Positions 28,600 through 36,558 of a stretch of 64,000 bases of DNA are shown here, piece after piece. How positions within the stretch are numbered: the stretch's first letter is position 1; each line of letters starts with the position of its first letter. The stretch comes from Pycnococcus provasolii (lineage: Eukaryota > Chlorophyta > Pseudoscourfieldiophyceae > Pseudoscourfieldiales): NCBI GenBank assembly GCA_049487715.1, contig CP150556.1, positions 248,001 through 312,000 on the forward strand, in the 5' to 3' direction. The notes below the pieces were generated by a model. The model worked only from the letters and a program-made list of their open reading frames with translations. It had not been told where the DNA came from and searched no databases. A program made the translations under genes and the position numbers.

Positions 28600-28717
28600 G
28601 CCGCAAATTCGGTTGTCACGCTGGGTCTCGCTGGTCGGGGAAGAAAAAAAAAATCCCCCCCGGGGATCCCGGTCCAGTGGGACATTTGTAACGGGAGGTT
28701 TTTTGATAACGAAAGTA
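28600..28717. repeat. Dispersed repeat element, copy D
   Basis: Same as copy C, carried in the second segmental copy. Confidence 0.8.
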
Positions 28718-28886
28718 AACAATGTCGCCCACGCGCCCGGTTTGGAGTGGCATGGTGCGGTGTGCGACGCAGCCTGACACAATGTCGCCCACGCGCGCCC
28801 GCCGCCTGAGCAAAATCGGGAGGACGCGCCGCACGTGGCGGTCTGGCGGATGCCGTCGATGCATCCAAGTGATCAAGGAGTTCGCT

Positions 28887-29119
28887 ACGGAGCTTGAGGC
28901 AGCCGTCGCGCACGACGTCTTCTGTGACCAGCGAGGAATAAAGTGCTTGCGCAATTTCGTACGTCTGCGAGAAGAGCCAGAAAAGCGCGACCTCACGGAC
29001 CCTCAGGTGCTCGAGGAGGAGGAGGAGCGCCTCGCCAGCATAGACGCACAACCAAAGAAGAAACCAGTCACCATGAGTCCAGCATTCTTACAAACAATGC
29101 GCGAGAAGTGCGCCACGAT
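28887..29119 (+). pseudogene. AP2-like gene fragment 2
   Basis: As fragment 1, but it extends further than the segmental duplication and keeps PAFLQTMREKCATI, matching residues about 193-206 of the gene at 9026. Fragment 1 was therefore cut secondarily. Confidence 0.8.
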
Positions 29120-29610
29120 TACATTGTTGGTTTTGTATGCGCCAACAGGCATATACATTTACCAACACGACCACGCGCATGGAGTTACCACACAAGGTCA
29201 AAATCAAAATCCGTGACCGCGGCGGTTGAACTAAGGCATTAAATCGATTTCGCGATTTTTCCGACAATCGAGATATTCGGACCGGGAGCGTTCGCTCTTC
29301 CGCGTTACTCGAAGAGGTCAAGAGGGACGAACGCACGTGTGCACACAGCCACCGTCGAACTCACTAGGAGTTCATTCTTCTTGTAATTGTGTAACGACAT
29401 TAAGTTGGTTCTTGCACCTAAGAAGATTTACGTACACTCGTCTATTACTTTACGTACACTCGTCTATTACTTTACGTACACACACCTTTTTCCTCTCTCT
29501 TAAGTACCCGTGTAGTTTCCAACACGCCGATAGAGAGACGGCGGCGGAATGGATTTTACCGGAGTCCTCCTCTACTTCGACCACGGCCAACAACATGTGC
29601 AGCGTACACA
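29120..29610. other. Spacer upstream of intact permuted tRNA-Ser
   Basis: No gene is supported. It contains a 22-bp direct repeat (about 29430-29478, TTTACGTACACTCGTCTATT units) and the 33-nt block 29523-29555 shared with 6856-6887 upstream of the other tRNA-Ser copy. Confidence 0.55.
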
Positions 29611-29624
29611 GGGGATACCGGTTC
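29611..29624 (+). promoter_or_regulatory. Conserved 14-nt leader element of permuted tRNA-Ser copy 2
   Basis: GGGGATACCGGTTC lies 16 nt upstream of the 3' half. TACCGG (29616-29621) can pair with CCGGTA in the trailer (29775-29780), which would bring the two precursor ends together. Confidence 0.6.
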
Positions 29625-29640
29625 GGAAAAACTTGTTGAC

Positions 29641-29763
29641 ATCCACTGGAGCAATCCGCGGAGGTTCGAACCCTTCAGGTGTCGTAACTTTTTACCGAGA
29701 AGTTTAGCTAAATCCATGGCGACGCAGACACTTTGGCCGAGTGGTTAAGGCGGTGGACTTGAA
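29641..29763 (+). tRNA. Permuted tRNA-Ser(UGA), intact
   Basis: The 3' half 29641-29684 comes first, then a 42-nt spacer, then the 5' half 29727-29763. Circular joining and cutting would give a normal class II tRNA. The acceptor GACACTT pairs with AGGTGTC (one G-U) with discriminator G. The D-arm is GCCGAGTGGTTAAGGC with G26. The anticodon arm is GTGGA-CTTGAAA-TCCAC, anticodon TGA. The variable arm is GGA-GCAA-TCC. The T-arm is GGAGG-TTCGAAC-CCTTC. The break falls between positions 37 and 38, the canonical tRNA intron site cut by the splicing endonuclease. The B box (GGTTCGAAC) therefore lies upstream of the A box (TGGCCGAGTGG). The spacer contains T5 at 29689-29693, which transcription must read through. 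Confidence 0.9.
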
Positions 29764-29784
29764 TCTGGAGTTATCCGGTAGTTC

Positions 29785-29792
29785 TTTTTTTT
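29785..29792 (+). terminator. Pol III T-run after permuted tRNA-Ser copy 2
   Basis: Eight T directly follow the trailer that pairs with the leader. Confidence 0.75.
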
Positions 29793-29976
29793 GCGCGACG
29801 ATACAAACTGTGACGTGGCGACAGGCGTGTGTGTGTGAAAGGCCTTGAGGTTGGTGGTGGCCGCAAGATTGACCAGTGTTGTTAAGAACAAATAAATCGA
29901 AAATGCATCAAATCAACAATTTAAAATGTACAAACTACAAGTTACAAAACTTTCAGGCACGTATCGTCTCACACAA

Positions 29977-31233
29977 CTACACGCCGGCGGCACCCCCGTG
30001 CAAGAGAAGTGCGCGTGCCGTGCTCTTCGCGCGCGCTGAGCTGTCGCCGTTCGCATGCGACCGGCTCGAAGGCACACCTCCAGCTGAAGACTTCAGGTTA
30101 AGAGCCGGAGGCTGCTGATGCCTTTGCTGTTGCGTCGTCGCCTTTGTCATCATCAGCTCAAGCTGGCCTTTCAGCGTGTCTCGCTCGGCGCACGCGTCTC
30201 GCTCGCGGCGCTCGGAAGCGAGACGGTCCGCACGACAGCGTGCCACCTCCGCCTCGAGCGCACGCTCGCGCTCGGTGCTAGCCGCAAGCCTCGTCTCGGC
30301 ATTGCTCAGCGACATGCGTGAGGACTCAGCAGATGCCTTGGCGGCGTCTAGGTCGCGCTGCATCGTTGCGTGCCTGGCGCCGCTTTCCTCGAGGCGTGCC
30401 GCCTGAACGGCAGCAGCTTGCTTGCTCGCATTTGCCTCAGCACTCGCCTTGGCCGTCTCAGCGGAGGCGAGCCAAGCACCCCAATTGGACGCGCTCGCCA
30501 GCTTGCTTCGAATCTCAGCCGTCTCGCGTCGCAGGCTGTCCACCTCCGCACTCAGCGCGTCGCGCTCACTTGTCAGTGTGTCCACCTGCCTTGCACTTTC
30601 GTCCCGTTCTTTCGTCACCGTTTCGAGTTTGGCTGACAGCTTGTCCGCCTCCTTGCTCGCCTTTGTGTTTGCCTCCCTCTGCTCCGCGACCGTCGCAAGC
30701 AGCCGGTCGCGCTGACTAGCCGCCTCGTCGCGCGCTCTCCGCGAGCTGTCGAGCTCCGCCGCGGCAGCATTCAGCTCAGCCTCGATGCCGTCGCGCGCGT
30801 CTTGCTCCTCCTGCAGCGCGCGTTCGAGCTGCGACTTTCCCATGTCTGCAGCGGCTGCGGCGTCTGCAGCCTCTTCGAGCTCGCGTCCGACGTCGTCGAC
30901 CATGGCGCTCGCGTGCTCCGCTTCTGCGAGCGCCTCGTCATATCTAGCTCGCATGCGCGCCATGTCATCCTTCGCACGTTTCGCCGCCTTGTCGGCAGCC
31001 TCTGCCCTTTTGTTGGCTCTCGTTTCCGCCTCTCTCGCGTCTCTCTCTCTCGCGCACATTTCCGCCACCATGGCCGCGGCGTCCGCGAGAGCTGCTTGGA
31101 GCTGCGTCCAGTCCGCGACGTTGCTCTCGACGATTCTGAGGACGTCAAGTTGGTCGGCGAGTTGGCGTAACGACGTGCGCGCGGCTGTGGCGAGCTGCGC
31201 GGAGTCGTACTGCGTCTGCGTCTGCGGCGCCAT
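29977..31233 (-). CDS. Full-length coiled-coil protein, parent of the tandem copies
   Basis: 418 residues from ATG at 31233 (MAPQTQTQYDSAQLATAART). Nearly all of residues 20-370 is charged, Ala-rich heptad sequence (for example LEKRELEEA-type stretches, DKLSAKLETVTKERDESARQ, ALEAEVARCRADRLASERRE). A Gln/His/Pro-rich break and a basic Ser/Ala end follow. This is a long parallel coiled coil with no membrane segment or enzymatic motif. The TTG upstream at 31257 is not needed as a start. Segments of this gene make up copies 1-4 at 21965-27340. The cellular role is unknown; structural or scaffold proteins have this composition. Confidence 0.7.
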   Translation of the reverse strand: MAPQTQTQYDSAQLATAARTSLRQLADQLDVLRIVESNVADWTQLQAALADAAAMVAEMCARERDAREAETRANKRAEAADKAAKRAKDDMARMRARYDEALAEAEHASAMVDDVGRELEEAADAAAAADMGKSQLERALQEEQDARDGIEAELNAAAAELDSSRRARDEAASQRDRLLATVAEQREANTKASKEADKLSAKLETVTKERDESARQVDTLTSERDALSAEVDSLRRETAEIRSKLASASNWGAWLASAETAKASAEANASKQAAAVQAARLEESGARHATMQRDLDAAKASAESSRMSLSNAETRLAASTERERALEAEVARCRADRLASERRERDACAERDTLKGQLELMMTKATTQQQRHQQPPALNLKSSAGGVPSSRSHANGDSSARAKSTARALLLHGGAAGV

Positions 31234-31257
31234 ATCTAAGGTATCTTCTATTGGCAA

Positions 31258-31847
31258 GAGAAGAATGAAGAGGCCTGTGTTCGGTCAAACGAACTTCCCC
31301 CTGGCAGCCAGGCCCAGAGGAAGGGGTTCTCCAGTTCTCTGTAAACTTTACCCGTAGCACATTCCTACTCCCAGTACAGGTACATACACTGTGTGCATGC
31401 ATGTGGTTGCTTTGCTTGTTGACCACCTTCGCAACGTACAAAAAACACCCCTGGGAGGCAGCCTCAAGCCCTCAAGCCTGGGCCCGGCCTGGGGGACGTA
31501 CCTGGGGGACGTGGCGAACCCCCTTGGCCAACCACTCGCCAAGACGCCAAGTTCCCAACGCGAAATCATCAGAGGCGAACTAAAATTACCACGGTAGTCT
31601 ATGTACCAAAATGTACCAACCTTGCCAGACCTTGCCAGACCTTGCAAAGGTACCTTGCCAGAGCTCTTGTTTGGCCTGCCCCCTCCAGGTCAAAAGCAGA
31701 ATCTCGAACGCGAACCGGAACCGTAACCGTAACCCTAACCCTAACCCTAACCCTAACCGGATGAAAGCCCCGGGTTTTGAGGGTTTCCCCTTTTTTGGTC
31801 AAAAGTCGTCTCTCCAAACAGATTTGTGCAAAGCCCAACGGAAAAGA
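31258..31847. other. Intergenic with interstitial telomere-type repeat
   Basis: The stretch 31690-31759 passes from CGAACG/GAACCG units through CCGTAA to several perfect CCCTAA units. Short CTTGCCAGAC repeats occur near 31620-31650. No gene was seen. Confidence 0.6.
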
Positions 31848-31849
31848 TA

Positions 31850-32171
31850 GTATCCTGGAAAGAACTGCTCGCCCACCCGATAACTTCACCGTTTCGGGGT
31901 TGTTTTGGACGCCGTTTGTTCTCCACGGAACCTATGTTAGGCCTCATTTGGCCTGTGTAGCAGTATCCCTCGTTTTGAGAGACGGTTGCTCACAGTGGCG
32001 TGTTGATTGAATCGCACAGGAGCGCATCTCCATAGTGGGAAGGCCCACTGTTTCCCGGGGCCCCGACCTAGAATTTCCGACCATCCAGGATCCCCCGACC
32101 TGTACGACAGGAACAAACTTTGGTCCAAACTCCCGCCATCTCTTTCTCCATTTCTCACAATGGCATCAGCA

Positions 32172-32205
<34 letters not shown>

Positions 32206-34115
32206 GCGAAGAAAACAAGTTGCCAGGTCCTGCTCAGTCTTACTGGGACTTACGCCATGCGTGCGTCAAAGTCATGAACCGGCTATCGCGCGATCCTAAG
32301 CGAGCACCGCTTGAAAAAGTGGATGCAGGTTCGCGCGTGAACGCGCCGACGCCATTGTGGATGGTGACAAAGGTTATTCAAGAAAGGAAGAGTAACCCAG
32401 AGTTAAATCAACGAGAACTTTCAGATAAGGTTGGTCTTCCACGCACAACAGTTCGGGGCATTCTCCAACAAGAACAAGATGGTGGCGCCCTGCGCATCCG
32501 CACGTCCTTCGGTGAAGATGGCCGTGAGAGGATCCTGACGGTGGAGCAAGAGAAGTTGTTGTTGGAAGTTGCGGACGGTGCTCCGTACATTCCTGATGTT
32601 AAGCTTGTGCCTATGGCGCAAGCGAAGGACAACGCCTTTCCCGACTTGTCTAGGCGAACTCTGTACAACTATTTGTACGTGTACTGCACACCTCCGTTTG
32701 TGATCAAGCAGACGGACGGAACAACACTAGAAAAAAACCACGTTCGCGTGTTCGACATGCACCTCGGGTACGTCGAGGGTTTTGTGAAGTGGCGCAAGTC
32801 GAATGGCGACGTCCTTATCTTCTACTTGGATGAGTTTCCTATCGCTGTTCCGTGGTGGCCGACGCACGGCAGGACGAGGAGAGGGACAACATTGCACGCA
32901 GACGCGGCGTACCGTACGACAAAGCATTCCGCGATCATGTGTGTGGGAGAGCAACACCGCATTCTTAAAGCTTTCCTTTACAAAACCGCCGTCAACGACG
33001 ACAAGTACGTGGACTTCATGTTGAAAAATCAGGCCACGGATGATGCCTGCCCGTCCTTTGGTGGCGAGGCACTCGTGACGAGGCTCAAGAAAATCGCCGA
33101 TGAAACAAAACAGCGCGTACTCCTGCTCGTGGACCGGCTAGGCACGTCCGGCACGAAGCACTACCCGGACAAGCAGCACTTCAACCGAAAGGTGAAGACG
33201 TCGTTTTCGCGGGATAATGGCCTCGGGTACGCGCACCTGCCAGTGAAAGGCTATCTGTTCGACCCCATCGAGCCGGCGAACGGCTTGATCCAGCGCTTCG
33301 TTGAGACGAAGTGGTTTTCAGAGACGCCACGAACGACGTCGTGGGGGCACGTCGTGCCAGGCCCGGCAGACTTTGCCGAAGCCGTTGCGGCTTTCAAAGC
33401 CGCAATCTGCGACACGAACGACCAGGGAAAAAAAAACCCGTTCCCTGGATTTTATCGGTGGCGTCAGTTCAGTTTGGCGGCAAAGAAGGTGTGGGAAAAG
33501 AACGCGCACGCGCAAAAGGCAATCGCAGACCGCAAAAAAACACCAAAGGCACAGAGGTGGACGTGGGATCCAGAACGTGCGTGGGAACACGACTTCCCCT
33601 CGCGGTGGGAGGGTCTTCGGGACGACGTACCTGAGGAAAGCATGCCGCGCACTGTGCCACCACCGCCACCTCCAGCTGGCGATGTGCCTCCGCCACCACC
33701 GTTGCCATCTGAACAAGCTGTGCCACCGCCGCCACTGCCGCCACCTCCAGGTGTGCCACCGCCGCCGCCGCCACTGCCAGATTCGAAGGGGAAGCGGAAA
33801 GTCGAATGGGCGGAACTGCTGGAGTCTGAGACTGAGTCGGATCAGTCTGATGGGGACTCTGAAGGAAAGGGTCCCGGGCAGACAGGGAATCGGGCCGGTC
33901 CCTCTATTTTCACCCGATCAAGGGGGAGGTCTGATCTAGCCTCGCTCGCCCAGGCCGCCGAGGTTGCGTCTGGCGACGACGTAGTGTTGTACGGTGACTG
34001 ATAATTGTTGTAACCAAATGAGGCCTAACATAGGTTCCGTGGAGAACAAACGGCGTCCAAAACAACCCCGAAACGGTGAAGTTATCGGGTGGGCGAGCAG
34101 TTCTTTCCAGGATAC
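31850..34115 (+). mobile_element. Tc1/mariner-superfamily DNA transposon, complete
   Basis: Terminal inverted repeats 31850-31951 and 34014-34115 are 102 bp and identical base for base (GTATCCTGGAAAG... outward ends). A TA dinucleotide flanks each end (31848-31849, 34116-34117), the target duplication typical of Tc1/mariner. One intact transposase gene fills the interior, with only 12 bases between its stop and the right repeat. Perfect repeats, an intact frame and clean TA ends indicate a recent insertion and possibly an active element. The 102-bp repeats are longer than the roughly 30 bp of classical mariners. Confidence 0.95.
32160..34001 (+). CDS. Tc1/mariner-type DDE transposase with polyproline C-terminus
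   Basis: 613 residues from ATG at 32160. After a Gly run there is a helix-turn-helix (ELNQRELSDKVGLPRTTVRG). The catalytic core has FYLDEFPIAVPWWPTHGRTR (first Asp), RVLLLVDRLGTSGTKHYPDK (second Asp) and LFDPIEPANGLIQRFVETKW (the NPIE-like block, third acidic residue). The usual DNA.. after the second Asp is replaced by DRLG. The last 120 residues form a PPPPPP-rich linker and an acidic Ser-rich tail that classical mariners lack. It excises and reinserts the element at TA sites. The upstream in-frame TTG at 32007 is an unlikely start. Confidence 0.9.
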
Positions 34116-34158
34116 TATTTATGTTTTCACTTTCCCACGCTCATAATCAGCAAGCAGC

Positions 34159-35367
34159 ATGCCAGCGTCACCATCATCAATGACTTCTTCAGCTCCCAAC
34201 TGGCGTGTGTCGTCATCCATGTCGGTGTCCATAGGATTGAGCGTGTCACTCGTCACGCTCGGACTGTGGAGTCTGCACCTGCACCGCCGCCTTGCCTTAC
34301 TCGCTCGACTACTCGTATCAGCTCGTGATGCGGCTCGTGATGCGGCTCGTGATGATGATGGACACTCGGGCGATGATGTGAGCCTTGGCGGTGAGGATAC
34401 CAACCACCAGAAGTTCGTTTCTCACTTGCGTCTCATGTCTGGACACCTGTTGAGATACGGACCATGCGAAGAACATACCATGTTCATATCTGTCTCCCCA
34501 GGTGGTGAGCAAAACCACAACGCACAGCTCGTGCCACAACATTGCGCGATTTGGATTGGGGGACTCACCGATGGAATACTCGGCGCGCCGTACCTACAAC
34601 ACCTCTCTCGACAACTGCACCGCAATAACTGTGCTCTCGTACAAATCAACATAAGGTCGTCGTACAGGCAGTATGGACTGCACACGCTCCGCGACGACGC
34701 GGAGGACATATACAGAGCCATGAAGAAATTACTAGTGCTGGGGGCAGAGAAGTTCTTTCTTATTGGGCACTCGACAGGCTGTCAAGACTTGTGTAAGCTT
34801 GGTGACGCGCTCGTGCACTTGCGTGGCAGTGGTACCGAAACCGAAAAAGTCGCAGCGACGGATATGATGGCGAGGTGGTCGGGTGCCGTCTTGCAGGCAC
34901 CAGTCAGCGACCGCGAAGACTTGAGTGCTGAGTCGTTGTCCGCCTTGTCGTATGCGGAGAAATCTGACGACGACGACGAGATCATCCCTGTTCGTATCCT
35001 CGGAGTTGGTCATCCTCCCATGACTTGCCGTCGTGCCAAGGCGCTTTGGTTGCGAAACGGTGACGACGACTGCTTTTCGACGGATTTGACAGACGACGAG
35101 TTGGCTCGCCGTCTCAGTGGCATCGGCGAGGCGACGTGCGCTCACTTTTTATTAAGTGGTGGCGACGAGTACGCGGGCGGTCCACTGAAAGATGGCGGCA
35201 ATGGCGCGCACGCATCTCACGGCGCTCGTCTCGCGCGTCTTTGCTGCAAGGATGCAAGTTCGTCCGTCGTGAGCGGCGCGCTTCACAGCTGTTCGAATCG
35301 GGTGGAGGCTTGCGTGGAATCGATTTTGCAGCACATGCGCGTCGTTGGGTTCGTGGCATCACCGTGA
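34159..35367 (+). CDS. SidJ/DUF1749-like alpha/beta hydrolase with N-terminal membrane segment
   Basis: 402 residues. A hydrophobic segment (about 22-42, SVSIGLSVSLVTLGLWSLHL) may anchor the protein. The hydrolase part begins around residue 125: HCAIWIGGLTDGILGAPYLQ, VQINIRSSYRQYGLHTLRDD, then the nucleophile elbow FFLIGHSTGCQDLCK (Ser in GHSTG). FLLSGGDEYAGG is the probable acid region and ALHSCSNRVE the probable His region. The family includes the fungal siderophore esterase SidJ and many uncharacterised eukaryotic proteins. The start lies only 43 bases from the right end of the transposon, so the native promoter was interrupted or replaced by the insertion. The neighbour on the minus strand converges. 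Confidence 0.78.
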   Translation: MPASPSSMTSSAPNWRVSSSMSVSIGLSVSLVTLGLWSLHLHRRLALLARLLVSARDAARDAARDDDGHSGDDVSLGGEDTNHQKFVSHLRLMSGHLLRYGPCEEHTMFISVSPGGEQNHNAQLVPQHCAIWIGGLTDGILGAPYLQHLSRQLHRNNCALVQINIRSSYRQYGLHTLRDDAEDIYRAMKKLLVLGAEKFFLIGHSTGCQDLCKLGDALVHLRGSGTETEKVAATDMMARWSGAVLQAPVSDREDLSAESLSALSYAEKSDDDDEIIPVRILGVGHPPMTCRRAKALWLRNGDDDCFSTDLTDDELARRLSGIGEATCAHFLLSGGDEYAGGPLKDGGNGAHASHGARLARLCCKDASSSVVSGALHSCSNRVEACVESILQHMRVVGFVASP

Positions 35368-35446
35368 CGGGTCGCGTTCTCGTGTAATAATTATAATCTG
35401 CAGTGACAAAAATGTTCAACGTTTTTCTTTTTACAGGGAGAAGTAC

Positions 35447-35998
35447 TTACAAGCTCGACGCGCCTTCTTTCGCGAGCAACATGAGCGCGTTGACGGCTGT
35501 GTCATCCAACTGCTCTTTGCCGGTCAAGCGCTCCGCCTCAGCCAGCTTGATCTCCGCTTGCTTTCTTAGCAAGCTCGCGAGGTTGTTGATGACCATGAGC
35601 GTGAGTGGATGGGCATCGCCGAGCACGCGACGAGAACCGTCGAGCGCCTCGCGGTACAGCTTCTCCGCTTCGGCGTACTTGCCTAGTCGTTTGAGCGAAA
35701 TCGCGAGGTTGTTGATGGACGCGAGCGTGTCTCGATGCGCATCGCCCAGCTCGCGCCGACGACCTTCGAGCGCCTCGCGGTACAGCGGCTCCGCTTCGGC
35801 GTACTTGCCTAGTCGTTTGAGCGAAATCGCGAGGTTGTTGATGACCATGAGCGTGTGTGGATGCGCATCGCCGAGCTCGCGCCGACGACCTTCGAGCGCC
35901 TCGCGGTACAGCTGCCCCGCTTCGGCGTACTTGCCTTGCTCATACAGCACGGCTGCGAGGTCCGTCAACGACTCCGTGCGCTTCCTCTTACTTGCCAT
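35447..35998 (-). CDS. Kinesin-light-chain-like TPR protein
   Basis: 183 residues from ATG at 35998 (MASKRKRTESLTDLAAVLYE). It contains about four 42-residue TPR units of the KLC/NPHP3 type. Repeating elements are YREALEGRRRELGDAHPHTL and NNLAISLKRLGKYAEAEPLY. The underlying 126-bp DNA repeat is highly conserved, so the array expanded recently. Such TPRs mediate protein-protein binding. The length is small for this family, so it may be a fragment or a compact adaptor. Confidence 0.75.
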   Translation of the reverse strand: MASKRKRTESLTDLAAVLYEQGKYAEAGQLYREALEGRRRELGDAHPHTLMVINNLAISLKRLGKYAEAEPLYREALEGRRRELGDAHRDTLASINNLAISLKRLGKYAEAEKLYREALDGSRRVLGDAHPLTLMVINNLASLLRKQAEIKLAEAERLTGKEQLDDTAVNALMLLAKEGASSL

Positions 35999-36019
35999 GC
36001 CTGCCGCAATTGCCGCCAA

Positions 36020-36558
36020 GAAGGCTGACGACGACGACGAGAACGAGGGATGACGAGAACGAGGGACGACGACGACGACGAGGAGGACCCTAGCCCTTAA
36101 ACCCTAACCGTAACCCTAACCCTAACAGGTCCCTCGCACGCTCCTAATCCCTTGGACAAATGCACAGTTCCCTTGCGGCCTTGCACACCGGATCCACCGG
36201 TGTTGCATTCACCACGCTAATTAAGGTGGTCAAATGTACGACCCGAACGCGAACGCGAAGGGTTGGCCCCTGCAAGAAACAAACACTCTGGGAAGAAACA
36301 CTCTGGCGTCTGGGAAGAAACACGAGCAAAGCGGCCGGTGTGCAAGGGGGGGGGGGGGGGGGACCTAAGGTATTATTTTTTTCTAAGAAGTAGTCGGAGG
36401 TTTGGTAATAACCGGATGGAGGGTCCTGTCAGCCGATGCATCTCCTCCCGTCCCGCGCGCCGAGAAAGAAAGAAAAAACGGCCCAGGCGCGGCGGTGTGT
36501 CCTCATTCGCACGCACAAAACATAGAAGTACTTCCTTAACCGTTGCAACCAATTAACC
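36020..36558. other. Intergenic with telomere-type repeats and G homopolymer
   Basis: CCCTAA-type repeats (36099-36126), CGAACG-type units (about 36240-36262), a G-run (about 36348-36362), and a CCTTAAC motif 19 bases before the next ATG. No gene was seen. Confidence 0.6.

Larger units (their letters stand above)
26721..29075. repeat. Segmental duplication, copy 2
   Basis: Counterpart of 23561-25923. Divergence between copies is very low, which implies recent duplication or gene conversion. Confidence 0.95.

Noticed and set aside
9026-29119. Helitron boundaries for the fragment mosaic
   Set aside because: I could not identify a convincing TC start or a hairpin plus CTRR end by eye; kept only as a hypothesis.
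29641-29763. Two unrelated tRNA halves left by chance rearrangement
   Set aside because: Acceptor, anticodon and T stems all pair between halves, the break is exactly at 37/38, and the tRNA-Leu locus shows the same layout with the same leader 14-mer.
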